A stretch of DNA of 38,124 nucleotides from MGBC102946 sp022793145 (GCA_947426265.1 CANEDJ010000010.1:1-38124); one strand, 5' to 3'. Counted from the first letter of the stretch, positions 1 through 9,408 are shown. Notes: generated from the letters alone by a model not told the origin. A program made the numbers and translations.

Positions 1-9
1 TATTATATC

Positions 10-34
10 AAAAAGCCGCACCTTTCTGGTGCGG
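10..34 (-). terminator. Intrinsic terminator, minus strand
   Basis: A perfect 7-bp GC-rich stem (CCGCACC/GGTGCGG, 16-22 and 28-34) with a 5-nt loop is followed on the minus strand by GC and five T. It would end minus-strand transcripts coming from the smc side. Confidence 0.75.
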
Positions 35-52
35 TTCATATTTCAATTTAGG

Positions 53-80
53 AAAATTCAGAAAAATTTCTGAATTTTTT
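53..80. terminator. 12-bp perfect inverted repeat, possible bidirectional terminator
   Basis: A 12-bp stem (AAAATTCAGAAA at 53-64, its complement at 67-78) is followed by a T run on the plus strand. The A-rich flank gives a weaker T run on the minus strand. It may be a second terminator placed back to back with the one at 10-34, or it may end a plus-strand gene beyond the left edge. Confidence 0.5.
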
Positions 81-129
81 AGACGAAATCATTTTCAATT
101 ATAATAATTCTAATCTTTCAAGATTCCTT

Positions 130-339
130 TCAAATCATAATTATATTCTTATCATTTGTTAATCTCTCTGTCCCATTCTTGATATAATGATCCTCTTTTA
201 TTTCTTTTCTAGAGATTTCTCCCGTTGATTCATATGCTGATATAGTATGCCATTTTTGTGTTATATTTAATATTTCAATAACTGTATTTTTATTAATATC
301 TTGTAAAAATAAAATTCTTTTATTTGCTATCACGATCAC
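130..339 (-). CDS. Hypothetical small protein (69 aa), doubtful
   Basis: This ORF lies downstream of smc on the same strand. It would start at a GTG with no convincing Shine-Dalgarno sequence. The predicted protein is charged, has no membrane segment and has no motif I recognise. Its amino-acid composition looks protein-like (Trp, His and Tyr present, no low complexity), so it could be a real small gene or the remnant of one. The lack of a ribosome binding site is the main reason for doubt. Confidence 0.3.
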   Translation of the reverse strand: MIVIANKRILFLQDINKNTVIEILNITQKWHTISAYESTGEISRKEIKEDHYIKNGTERLTNDKNIIMI

Positions 340-451
340 TATATTAATTCATTATATTCTACAGCTACTTCAAGGGCTTCGAACTATACTATTTCATCAC
401 TATCTAGATTTATAAGTGTATTATATATTAACAAATACTTTCAGATGCAGC

Positions 452-3394
452 TTATAATTCCTCTAACTTTACACTAACTAGTTTACTAACACCAGATTCT
501 TGCATCGTAATTCCATATAGCACATCAGCATATTCCATTGTTTTTTTCTTATGTGTAATCAAGATAAATTGTGTCTTTTCTTTTAATTTCAATAAATATT
601 TTCCAAAGCTATCTACATTTACTTCATCTAAAGCTGCTTCCACTTCATCTAATACACAAAATGGAACTGGACGAGATTTCAAAATAGCAAACAATAGACT
701 AATTGCAGTAAAGGTTTTCTCTCCTCCTGATAATAAAGATATACTTGTTAATTTTTTTCCAGGAGGAGAAGCAACGATTTCTATTCCAGTTTCTAATATG
801 TTAGATGGATCTGTTAATTTTAGTGCTGCATTTCCCCCATGGAATAATTCTTTAAACGTTTCTTCAAAGTGGCCACTGATCATTTTAAAAGTATCCATGA
901 ATTCATGTTCCATAACAGAATCCATTTCTGAAATAATTTCTAGTAGTGTATTTTCAGCTCCCATCAAATCTTCAGATTGATGAATTAAAAATTCATAGCG
1001 TTCACTTACTCTTGCATATTCTTCAATTGCTCCTAAATTTACCATTCCTAATTCTTTGATATTTCTTTTTAAATTCATAACTTTAGTTCTGGCTATTTCT
1101 TCTTCCATTCCAAGAGCATAATCTGCTCTTGCTTTTTCAAATGTCATATTATAAGTTTCACTTAAAGTAGATAAATAATGATCTAACTTAACATCCATTC
1201 TGTTAACTTCAATTTCCAACTCTTTTAATTCTTTGTTTTTCGCGTTCAATGCACTATTTTCTCTTCGTTGCTCAAACTCAAACTCCTGCAATTCTTCTGT
1301 TAGTTCTTGCTTTTCTTTCATTTTATTAGAGAGTTCCAATTCAATACTTTTCTTTTGCTGTTCTTTTAAATAAAAATCATTTAAAATTTCCTGTTCTTCT
1401 TCATCTAATGTTTGATTCATCAAATGATTCATACTTGTTATTTCTTCTATCAAATGATTTAATTCTTCTGTTCTATCACCTATCAAAATCTGCTTATTTT
1501 TTATAATCTCTTCCATTTCTATGAAAGATTTATTCGCCAAATATTCATTATCTTCAATACTTTTAGTTATAGTATCTACCTCATTAATTTGATTTTCTAA
1601 TTCTTTGATAGATTTAACGACACTATCATGTTCTTTTAATTTCATTTCTAATTCCTGTTTTTCTGTGAGCACATTTCTATTTTTAGAAGTTTCTCCTCCA
1701 GTCAAAGATCCTCCAACATGAAGTAATTCGCCATCTAATGTAACAATGCGATACCGATAATTTATCTTTCTAGCAATTTTATTGGCTTCATCAATTGTAT
1801 TTGCTACTAATACATTTCCCAATTGATTCTTAATAATTGCATCATACTTTTTATCATAGTGAACAAGATTAGAAGCAATGTCAATTGCGATATTTAATTC
1901 AGATATCTGTTTTATAGTCTCCATATCAACATATTTCGGCTTAATGATATTCATTGGAAAAAAAGTTGCTCTTCCTTGTCTATTTTGCTTTAAATAGTTG
2001 ATGGCTTCTTTCGCACTTTCCTCATCTTCCACAATAATATAGCTTGTAGCAAATCCCAGACTTGTCATAATAGCTTTTATATATTGATCTTCTACTTCAA
2101 TAATATTGCCAATTACATTATGAATTCCTCTTAATTTTGGATGATCTAAAACTGCTTTTACAGCTGAAGGAAGGGATCCATTATGTTCAATACTATCTTG
2201 TAATTGTTCTATTTTTATATTCAGACTCTGTTCTAATCTTACTTGCTTTGTTAAAGTTTCTTCTAATTCACGTTTTGTTTTTTTTCGCTTTTCTAAGTCT
2301 TTTTGATATCCTTCAACTTTTAACCGTTCTTTTTGTAGAGCATCTTTTAAATTACTAATTTCTTGATTTAATAGTTCTATTTGATTCTTTAATTTTAGTT
2401 CTTCTTCTTTTAGAGCTACCATTTCTTGGTGAATCTTTCTATCCTCTACTTCATGTTTTTTTCTTTCTAATAATACTGCCTTTCGACTATTCAGTTGTTC
2501 TACTAATTTTGTATATTCTAATAAAGAAGTTTGTAGGTCACTAATTTCCATTTCTAATTTGGTTGTTTTTAATTTATATTCTTCTATTTTTGCATCTCCT
2601 GATGTTTTTTCAAAATTGGCATTCAATAATTCTTTATTTAAAGTTTCAATTCTGTCTTTTTTATTTTGGTATTCTTCATTTACTTTTTCTATGTCAGAAG
2701 CAATCAAAGCAATTTCTATTTGCTCTAATTCATTCTTTGCTTGTAAATATTTCTCAGCTTGTTCTTTTTGTTCTTTAAGTGGAGTCACTTGAACTTCTAA
2801 CTCTTTCATAATATCATTGACACGATTCATATTATCATGCGTACGATCTAGTTTTCTTAAGGCTTCTTCTTTTCTCCTTTTATATTTTAAAACTCCTGCT
2901 GCTTCTTCAAAAATAATTCTTCTATCCGTTGGTCTACTACTAATGATCTCTTCTATTTTTCCCTGTGAAATAATGTTAAAACTCTCTTTTGCTACTCCAC
3001 TATCCATCAATACTTCTGTAATATCTTTCAATCTACATTTTTCTCCATTTAAAGAATATTCATTTGTTCCATCTCTATAAACACGTCTTTTAATAGATAC
3101 TTCATCATAATTAACTGGTAAATAATGATCTTTATTATCAAATACTAATGTGACACTTGCTACATTCATCCCATTTCTAGATTTGCTTCCAGAAAATATT
3201 ACATCTGCCATATTTCCTTCTCCACGAAGCGATTTCACAGATTGTTCTCCAAGAACCCAACGAATGGCATCTACTACATTGCTTTTTCCACTTCCATTTG
3301 GTCCTACAATACCAGTAATTCCATCATTCAATTCTATGTCGATATGATCTGCAAAAGATTTAAACCCATGAGTCTTTATATTTTTTAAATACAT
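452..3394 (-). CDS. smc: Chromosome partition protein SMC (short-armed)
   Basis: SMC is the ATPase subunit of bacterial condensin. It works with ScpA and ScpB to load on DNA and organise and segregate the chromosome. Seen: N-terminal head with Walker A (GPNGSGKSN, 31-39), coiled coil about 170-405, hinge about 406-575 with GG-rich turns (LHVGGSLTGGE), return coiled coil about 576-800, and C-terminal head with ABC signature LLSGGEK (887-893) and Walker B (VLDEVEAALDE, 914-924). All ATPase motifs are intact. At 980 aa it is about 200 residues shorter than B. subtilis SMC, and the loss is shared evenly by the two coiled-coil arms. A GGATGTG ribosome binding site precedes the ATG. A terminator separates it from the operon upstream, and scpA/scpB are not in this window. 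Confidence 0.97.
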   Translation of the reverse strand: MYLKNIKTHGFKSFADHIDIELNDGITGIVGPNGSGKSNVVDAIRWVLGEQSVKSLRGEGNMADVIFSGSKSRNGMNVASVTLVFDNKDHYLPVNYDEVSIKRRVYRDGTNEYSLNGEKCRLKDITEVLMDSGVAKESFNIISQGKIEEIISSRPTDRRIIFEEAAGVLKYKRRKEEALRKLDRTHDNMNRVNDIMKELEVQVTPLKEQKEQAEKYLQAKNELEQIEIALIASDIEKVNEEYQNKKDRIETLNKELLNANFEKTSGDAKIEEYKLKTTKLEMEISDLQTSLLEYTKLVEQLNSRKAVLLERKKHEVEDRKIHQEMVALKEEELKLKNQIELLNQEISNLKDALQKERLKVEGYQKDLEKRKKTKRELEETLTKQVRLEQSLNIKIEQLQDSIEHNGSLPSAVKAVLDHPKLRGIHNVIGNIIEVEDQYIKAIMTSLGFATSYIIVEDEESAKEAINYLKQNRQGRATFFPMNIIKPKYVDMETIKQISELNIAIDIASNLVHYDKKYDAIIKNQLGNVLVANTIDEANKIARKINYRYRIVTLDGELLHVGGSLTGGETSKNRNVLTEKQELEMKLKEHDSVVKSIKELENQINEVDTITKSIEDNEYLANKSFIEMEEIIKNKQILIGDRTEELNHLIEEITSMNHLMNQTLDEEEQEILNDFYLKEQQKKSIELELSNKMKEKQELTEELQEFEFEQRRENSALNAKNKELKELEIEVNRMDVKLDHYLSTLSETYNMTFEKARADYALGMEEEIARTKVMNLKRNIKELGMVNLGAIEEYARVSERYEFLIHQSEDLMGAENTLLEIISEMDSVMEHEFMDTFKMISGHFEETFKELFHGGNAALKLTDPSNILETGIEIVASPPGKKLTSISLLSGGEKTFTAISLLFAILKSRPVPFCVLDEVEAALDEVNVDSFGKYLLKLKEKTQFILITHKKKTMEYADVLYGITMQESGVSKLVSVKLEEL

Positions 3395-3498
3395 TTTATC
3401 ACATCCATATTTTATACTCTTTAACGCTATTCATTATATCATACTTTATAAAACAATTCTAGTCTTATGAATAAAGCCTCTCTTTTTATTCCAAAGAA

Positions 3499-3521
3499 AA
3501 ATAAGGCATTTTACCTTATTT
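3499..3521 (-). terminator. Terminator of the CotH/VTC operon
   Basis: An 8-bp stem (AAATAAGG/CCTTATTT) with a 7-nt loop overlaps the stop codon of the phosphodiester glycosidase gene and continues into a T-rich tract on the minus strand. It separates the surface operon from smc. Confidence 0.75.
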
Positions 3522-5129
3522 CACAATCCAAGCATTTGGAACATATCGTTGTTTGCTAGTAGGATCTACAGAGCAGCAAGGACGATTTGTGAGTTTTCCT
3601 TCTACGACCAATGTAGTTGATCCTCCACCATCTAAATTAACCGCATTATGAGCATTGTATCGCTGCAATATTTTAATTAATCCCCCCATATCAATTCCAA
3701 TACTATGGCCCACTTGTCTTCCATCTATAACTAAAAATAAAACAATTCCATCTTTTCTTTGCGCTAAAACAGTACGGGAAGCAAGTCCCCAACCGCCATC
3801 GCCTTTTATATCAGATGCTTTTCCATTTACAATTAGAAAAGGTCCAAATTCAACTGCATCTACCATGCCATTTTTGATCGCTGTAGCTGGATCATCTCTG
3901 GTTAAAACTAAAACATGATCCTTATTAAAACCAGAAAGTCCTCCACCATATCCTGAAGGAGATCCAGTAGTTACTACTTTACCATTCATAATAACTGTTC
4001 CTACTGCTGTACTTCCTTTATCTCCTCCATTATAGAATCCACTTGCATTTATGGCAACTTTAGCATTGTTTCTTTTTGAAATATCAGTTAAGAAGGCACC
4101 CCCATAATTGGTATTGGTAGCTCCTACTAATTTCACTCTTGAGGCATCATAAATTGCAATTAAATGTCCAGAATAATTGTTTTCTTTTATTTCAATAACT
4201 TTATATAATTGATCTTTATCTCGCTTTAAAATCTGTTCTTCATAAATAGAAGAATATTCTCCAGTATCTTTTCCATCTTCAAAATTAATGTCATTACTGT
4301 TGGTATTTTCATCTACTTCTGTTAATGTGTTATTGCTTAAAATTTTTTCTATTGTTTTTTCGCTATAAAAAGTTCTCGCTAAATATTTATGACTCATGGT
4401 TGTCATAGCAGATGTTACTAATAAATTTCTAAAATAAGAAATAGGACCATAAGTTAGAAAAAGTCCAGTGCAGGCAAATAAGTCCATAATAACGCAAATA
4501 ACAATTCCAACAATTAAGCCTTTTCCTAATTTTGTAGGTTTCTCTTTTGATTTTTTCTCTTTCTTTTTCTGTTCTCTTTTAGAAGATTTCTTTTTGCTTG
4601 TTTTCTCTTTTTTCTCTGTGTCTTTTTTATCTAATGGTTCTTCTTGAATTTCTTTTTTCGTTTTTTCATTCGATTTAGTGTCTTCCTTTTTTATCTCTTC
4701 TTTTTCTTCATGCTTACTTTTTTCTTTTTTTACAGGTTCTTTTTTTAATTCCTCTTCTTTTCTTTTTTTCAATAATTCTCTAAGATCCTGCTTTGTTTCT
4801 TCAACAGTTTTCTTAGGAATACTAGGAGTTTTTGTTGTTTCCTTTTCTATTTTTTTTATTGAATCTCTTGGTGTTATATCTTTCTTTGGTTCTACTTTTT
4901 TCTCTTCAATTGATGCTACAACTTTTTTTGTGATTACCTCTTTTTTTGGTTCCTCTTTTACTAACGGTGTTACTTTTAATACTTCTTTTTTAGGTTCATT
5001 TGAACTCTCTTTTTGTTTATTTAAATCCCTTTCTCTTCTCTTTAATTCTAGAAAGCTTCCAATATTAAGAGAGGAATACACTGACTCTTCTAATTCTTTT
5101 TTTGATTCATTTTTTTCTTCTCTTTCCAT
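3516..5129 (-). CDS. Membrane-anchored phosphodiester glycosidase family protein (NAGPA/DUF2233)
   Basis: The C-terminal part (about 310-537) matches the phosphodiester glycosidase/DUF2233 family (PF09992), related to the mammalian uncovering enzyme and to proteins annotated in exopolysaccharide biosynthesis. Diagnostic segments are AINASGFYNGG (359-369), a TAVGTVIMNGKVV-like turn, FLVIDGRQ (465-472) and NLDGGGSTTL (498-507). The first 200 residues are an extremely Lys/Glu-rich, probably disordered cytoplasmic tail. One membrane helix follows (about 204-228), placing the enzyme domain outside the cell. It is the last gene of the operon, 14 nt after the DUF4956 gene, with a clear TAGGAGG site. 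Known: the family removes sugars linked through phosphodiesters. Inferred: it trims or edits a phosphodiester-containing surface polymer made with the neighbouring genes. Confidence 0.9.
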   Translation of the reverse strand: MEREEKNESKKELEESVYSSLNIGSFLELKRRERDLNKQKESSNEPKKEVLKVTPLVKEEPKKEVITKKVVASIEEKKVEPKKDITPRDSIKKIEKETTKTPSIPKKTVEETKQDLRELLKKRKEEELKKEPVKKEKSKHEEKEEIKKEDTKSNEKTKKEIQEEPLDKKDTEKKEKTSKKKSSKREQKKKEKKSKEKPTKLGKGLIVGIVICVIMDLFACTGLFLTYGPISYFRNLLVTSAMTTMSHKYLARTFYSEKTIEKILSNNTLTEVDENTNSNDINFEDGKDTGEYSSIYEEQILKRDKDQLYKVIEIKENNYSGHLIAIYDASRVKLVGATNTNYGGAFLTDISKRNNAKVAINASGFYNGGDKGSTAVGTVIMNGKVVTTGSPSGYGGGLSGFNKDHVLVLTRDDPATAIKNGMVDAVEFGPFLIVNGKASDIKGDGGWGLASRTVLAQRKDGIVLFLVIDGRQVGHSIGIDMGGLIKILQRYNAHNAVNLDGGGSTTLVVEGKLTNRPCCSVDPTSKQRYVPNAWIVK

Positions 5130-5143
5130 AAAAGCCTCCTATT

Positions 5144-5815
5144 CTATGCTCCAAAATCATTTTGATAACTAATTAAGCTTGCTGTTTTTACTCCTTCAAT
5201 TCCTTCAAATTGATTTATGAAATCGTCTTTTACATCTTTTAGTTCTATTTCAAATGTAAGTTCTATTACATTTTTTGAAAGAGTTTTACTTTTTAATTTC
5301 TTTTTATTTATTTTTTTCATAATTTTATTGACATCACTATGCGCTTTTGCTTCATATTTGACAATTAATAAGTAATTAGAACTTACTCTAAATCCCATAC
5401 TGTAGCTAATAACATATAACAATCCTAATAAAACAGACGCTAAAATAGAAATTAAGTATAATCCAGCGCCAGACATAATACCAGCTGTAATTCCCCAAAA
5501 CATAAATCCTGTATCAACAGGTTCTTTAACAGCGGTTCTAAATCTAACAATAGATAATGCTCCTACCATACCTAACGATAATGCCAAATTAGAACTAATG
5601 GTTCTAATAATCATTGCAGTTACCATAGAAAGTAAAATTATGCAAAGAGAAAATGATTTTGAGTATACTACTCCAGTATATGTTTTTCTATATATATATA
5701 CAATAAATAATCCAATTAAAAATGCTACAAGCAAAGAAAAAACCATTTTATCTACAGAAATCGTTCCTGCAAATTCTTCTACCACACTTTTTTTTATCAT
5801 ATCCATAAAATTCAT
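5144..5815 (-). CDS. DUF4956 domain membrane protein
   Basis: An integral membrane protein of 223 aa with four or five predicted helices (about 23-43, 55-72, 78-92, 103-120 and 122-140) and a soluble C-terminal domain of about 80 residues. The segment ALSIVRFRTAVKEP (86-99) followed by FMFWGITAGI is the conserved core of DUF4956, a family of unknown function. The C-terminal domain has the alternating strand/helix look of a small ferredoxin-like regulatory domain, which is inference. DUF4956 genes commonly sit beside VTC-domain and CotH genes, as here. The gene starts 11 nt after the VTC gene with a TAGGAGG site, so the products are probably made together and may form a complex. Confidence 0.9.
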   Translation of the reverse strand: MNFMDMIKKSVVEEFAGTISVDKMVFSLLVAFLIGLFIVYIYRKTYTGVVYSKSFSLCIILLSMVTAMIIRTISSNLALSLGMVGALSIVRFRTAVKEPVDTGFMFWGITAGIMSGAGLYLISILASVLLGLLYVISYSMGFRVSSNYLLIVKYEAKAHSDVNKIMKKINKKKLKSKTLSKNVIELTFEIELKDVKDDFINQFEGIEGVKTASLISYQNDFGA

Positions 5816-5826
5816 AAAAATTCCTC

Positions 5827-6504
5827 CTATTTAACACTCCTACAAAGGGCAAATTTTGATACTGCTTGACGATACATTGGAATTGTAGATAAAATCATAG
5901 AAATCGTTTCTGGCAATACTTCATTAAATTTTACCTCTAATACTACTTCTTTATCCTCTATTACGGGTACCGTTGGAAGTTCATAATCAAATAATTCATA
6001 GTCATATATTCCCGATTTGATTTTGGAATCAAATGTAATTCTGACTTCTGAGACAGGATAAGTATATGCAAGCCTCGTATAATCTACAATCACAGATGGT
6101 TTTAAATGCTTTCTTTTTATATCATTTAAGAATTCATCTAGAAGACCAACACCTTCTAATTCTTCTACTTCTCCATTTATTATTTTATCACAAATTTCTC
6201 TTGTTATAGCAATTTGATCTTTAGAAGTCATATTATTGTGTTTTAGTTTACGTTCTAAGCGGATAAAAGTGTCATCATCATTATAATATCGAATACGATA
6301 TTTTTCTCGATATAATACTCCATTTAACTTTTCATAATAAGCATCTGAACTATCATTATCAAAATATAAACTTCTAATTTTATAAGTATGATCTTGATAA
6401 ACCGAATTCACATCAATATCCATAATCGCTTTTAATTGTGACTGTAGTAATAAAGCCATATTAGGACTAATAATATATTTTAATTCATGTCTATATTTTC
6501 TCAT
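5827..6504 (-). CDS. VTC-domain (polyphosphate polymerase-like) protein
   Basis: A 225-aa protein of the VTC domain family (PF09359), a triphosphate-tunnel metalloenzyme fold. The eukaryotic VTC4 version makes polyphosphate from ATP. Tunnel-lining charged residues expected for the fold are visible in order: RHELKY (5-10), RSLYFD (44-49), KYRIRY (68-73), RLERK (82-86), DYTRLAY (141-147), VRITFD (154-159), EVKF (190-193) and the final Lys at 217. The protein is soluble with no signal peptide, so it should act on the cytoplasmic side. Its ATG overlaps the stop of the CotH gene by 4 bp, implying translational coupling. The bacterial proteins are annotated as polyphosphate polymerases by homology, but the product here is unknown. 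Confidence 0.92.
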   Translation of the reverse strand: MRKYRHELKYIISPNMALLLQSQLKAIMDIDVNSVYQDHTYKIRSLYFDNDSSDAYYEKLNGVLYREKYRIRYYNDDDTFIRLERKLKHNNMTSKDQIAITREICDKIINGEVEELEGVGLLDEFLNDIKRKHLKPSVIVDYTRLAYTYPVSEVRITFDSKIKSGIYDYELFDYELPTVPVIEDKEVVLEVKFNEVLPETISMILSTIPMYRQAVSKFALCRSVK

Positions 6505-9380
6505 ATATCACCAAAATACTTATCCATATCAGAATTACTTAAACGAAAGAAATTCTTTGTTTGCCTAAGTAAATATCCTTCCCTTTTCTCAATAAATTCT
6601 CTTACTATTTTTATACTATCTTCCCAGTCTTTCATTGTCATTCCCCAACGCTTTTGATTTCGCTCCATTTCTGGTTTTAATTTATTATAAATCTCATCTA
6701 ATCTTTCTAAAACATGTTCCTTGTTCCATATGTTTTTTAAATTCCAACTTAGTCTTTCAACAAAATCATTTCTAAATTCTTGGCTTTTAAACATATTAAT
6801 CATAAAAGTTGTTGGAACTTTAAAATCACTCATTCCTTCTGGATTCGTCATAAATGTATAATAGTTGTTTTCAGGAAAATACATAGAATAATCTAAATCA
6901 TAGAAAATAAAATGCATTTTCCCATGATCAATATCAGGATGTGAAAAAACCCTACTATTGATAATGTCATTATTTGTAGTATAAATTTCTCCTACCCAGA
7001 AATCAATTAAACTATTTATATTTACTCTTTTTTTCACATATTCATAATTAGAACTTTTACTCATGTCATGAGTACTAACATAATTTACGATATTTTGATA
7101 GTCCTTACTCGTTCCAAGACTTACTAAATAATCTGTTCTTGTAATATTGCCTTTGCTTCCATCTACATTATAATGATTGCTTAAAAATTCATCATCTACT
7201 TTTTCTCTAATATTATATACTCCCCAATATTCTCCATTGATATATAAAATCATTGACTTGTAGCTTTGCACTTCTGCTTCACTATCTTCCATTAAAGAGG
7301 TTGTTAAAATATCTCTTAAAAAGGCATTTTCACTATCTTGTGATCCACTTCTTAAAACTAATGTGTTAAAGATAGAAAAGTCTCTATTATCAAATACTGG
7401 ATAATGTAAGCTTGCTTCCCCGTACTTCTTTTTAAATTTTAATGAAAAACTTTTTTTAGCCATCCCCCTTGTGGATCCTCCGAATAATCGAAACCCACAT
7501 GGAATTGAAAAACTTTTTCCATCTTCATAAAATTCTGCATAACTGGCTACTTCCAAGTCTGTCCAGCTATTTGAACTAACCCTTTTAAAATCGTTTGGAT
7601 TCATAGAGACTGACATAACAGGAAGAGTATGACCTTCATTTATAATATAACTGCTTGTTGTAACTGGACTATCTATTTTTCCTTCCTCTACATTAATACT
7701 TCTTACTACAGTTGTCTTTTTAAGAAAAATAGGACCAGTATATTTACTAGATTTTGTGCTTGGAACACTTCCATCTAATGTATAATATATTGTCCCATTT
7801 GCTTCTATTTCTAGATTAATTCCATCAATATTATTATAAATACCTGCTGCTTTATGAACTTCTGTTTTACTAGCTACTTGAAGAATTCCTGTTCCATTCT
7901 TCTCTTTTGGCGTTGGCTTGCTAAAATAGAAAAATCCATAATTTTCTCCTCGACCCATACTATATTCTAATGGAACTTCTGAAATAAACATAGAATCTAT
8001 TATATTTTTTCCATCTGTAATATAAAGTGATTCTGTTTCTGATAATTTAAAATTGGTATGCTTATAACTTTTATTTGATAAATTTATATCTCCTGATGCC
8101 ATCACAACATAAAGTTCTCCAGGCGATAAGGTAATATCAGGAAAATTCCATTCTGTAAGTCTATTATCATTTTTTGATAAATAATAGTCTTTTAAATTGA
8201 TTTCTTTCTTTGAATTATTTTTTATCTCTATCCAATCATAATATTCATTTCCATTTTGAACCAAATAAGAAGTATTATTGTTCATAATTTCATTGATGAT
8301 TAATCCTTCTTTATTCTTTAAATATTTTTTTGAAAAGGATTCAATTCCTTCTGTTGTATTTGGATATCCTGGGCTTATTTTCCCACTCCTAATCCATTTA
8401 TTTTCTTTAATGAGTGCCATTCCATTTTCTAAATTTGTATAAGTGATTTGATCCACTATTTTTCCCGACTTTGTTAAAATGGCAACTCCATTTTTAGATG
8501 TCAATTTAAAATTTGCATGCAATTCTTTTTCTGTATCATTTTTTCCTGATGTATAAATTATTTTTGTTTCATTTGGTCCAATTTGAATATTTGGAAATTG
8601 CCATCTAAAAGGTGCTAGTACATCTCCTCCTAAACCATATTCTTTTAATGAAATCGTTTTATTCGTTTTATTTCTTATTTCAATATAACCACTATAATTT
8701 CCATATTGATCCGTAAAATGCCCTGCATTATTTGGTAACACTTCTGTAATTTCCAACTCATTTATATCTGCTTTTAAAGATTCTATATAGGCTGTTCTTC
8801 CCTCTTCTGTATTAATAAATCCTGGGGTAGAAGAACTTGTTACAATCCAATTTCCTTCGTTATTTCTAGCCATTACTTGATTTTTATTTAAAGAAACAGT
8901 TTCTATAGCATCAATTACTTTTCCATTTTTATTTCTTAATGAAACAATTTCCTTTCCACTACTGCTTAATTTAAAATTGGCGTATAATCCTTCTTGCTTT
9001 GTTCCAGACAGATATACCACCATATAAGATTTCGCCTTTATGGTTACGTCTGGAAAAACCCATTTTGTTTTATTCTCTTCATCTGATAACCCATAGTTCA
9101 ATAAATTAATATCATAATCATTTCCATTATATAGTTCAATCCAATCATAAATTCCACCATTAGGTGCTGACGCTGCTCCACCATTAGATGACATGATCTC
9201 ATTAATCACTAAGGAATTTATCTTACTATCTCCGTTTTCATCCAAATCACTTTCTTTTAATGTTTTGTTCTCTACTTTTCCTAGAAGGAAACCACTTATT
9301 ACTAATATGACTACTATAAAAAGTAATACGATGATTAATAAACCATTTTGTTTTATCTTTTTTCTATCAAATCGAAACAT
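6501..9380 (-). CDS. CotH kinase family surface protein with lamin-tail repeats
   Basis: A large (959 aa) exported protein. An N-terminal membrane anchor (13-34) is followed by three lamin-tail-like beta domains (about 54-195, 208-345 and 358-490). Each carries NEIM/TEVLPNN, a YDWIE/GYIEI segment and a WxFPD/I turn. Next come a chitobiase-C-terminal-like domain (about 503-582, with YYTLDGSVP and a YTGPI turn) and a CotH kinase domain (about 590-945). The CotH domain shows RLFGGSTRG (631-639), KSFSLKFKKKYG, YWGVYNIREKVDD and the acidic FYDLDYS motif (826-832). Known: CotH proteins are atypical protein kinases first found in the spore coat, and many non-sporulating bacteria have secreted versions. 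The gene is the first of the operon, has an AGGAGG site, and overlaps the VTC gene by 4 bp. The kinase target is unknown. Confidence 0.93.
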   Translation of the reverse strand: MFRFDRKKIKQNGLLIIVLLFIVVILVISGFLLGKVENKTLKESDLDENGDSKINSLVINEIMSSNGGAASAPNGGIYDWIELYNGNDYDINLLNYGLSDEENKTKWVFPDVTIKAKSYMVVYLSGTKQEGLYANFKLSSSGKEIVSLRNKNGKVIDAIETVSLNKNQVMARNNEGNWIVTSSSTPGFINTEEGRTAYIESLKADINELEITEVLPNNAGHFTDQYGNYSGYIEIRNKTNKTISLKEYGLGGDVLAPFRWQFPNIQIGPNETKIIYTSGKNDTEKELHANFKLTSKNGVAILTKSGKIVDQITYTNLENGMALIKENKWIRSGKISPGYPNTTEGIESFSKKYLKNKEGLIINEIMNNNTSYLVQNGNEYYDWIEIKNNSKKEINLKDYYLSKNDNRLTEWNFPDITLSPGELYVVMASGDINLSNKSYKHTNFKLSETESLYITDGKNIIDSMFISEVPLEYSMGRGENYGFFYFSKPTPKEKNGTGILQVASKTEVHKAAGIYNNIDGINLEIEANGTIYYTLDGSVPSTKSSKYTGPIFLKKTTVVRSINVEEGKIDSPVTTSSYIINEGHTLPVMSVSMNPNDFKRVSSNSWTDLEVASYAEFYEDGKSFSIPCGFRLFGGSTRGMAKKSFSLKFKKKYGEASLHYPVFDNRDFSIFNTLVLRSGSQDSENAFLRDILTTSLMEDSEAEVQSYKSMILYINGEYWGVYNIREKVDDEFLSNHYNVDGSKGNITRTDYLVSLGTSKDYQNIVNYVSTHDMSKSSNYEYVKKRVNINSLIDFWVGEIYTTNNDIINSRVFSHPDIDHGKMHFIFYDLDYSMYFPENNYYTFMTNPEGMSDFKVPTTFMINMFKSQEFRNDFVERLSWNLKNIWNKEHVLERLDEIYNKLKPEMERNQKRWGMTMKDWEDSIKIVREFIEKREGYLLRQTKNFFRLSNSDMDKYFGDI

Positions 9381-9408
9381 AGTTTTCCTCCTTATCTATT
9401 TTTTATTT

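Noticed and set aside
410..451. Terminator for smc
   Set aside because: Only a weak imperfect hairpin is present and no T run follows. The strong terminator on this side is at 10-34.
2137..3347. Several plus-strand open frames opposite smc
   Set aside because: They lie wholly inside smc, lack ribosome binding sites and have hydrophobic compositions expected from the complement of Lys/Glu-rich coiled-coil codons.
4678..5172. 164-aa plus-strand frame rich in Ser and Phe
   Set aside because: It is the antisense of the Lys/Glu-rich tail of the phosphodiester glycosidase and has no ribosome binding site.
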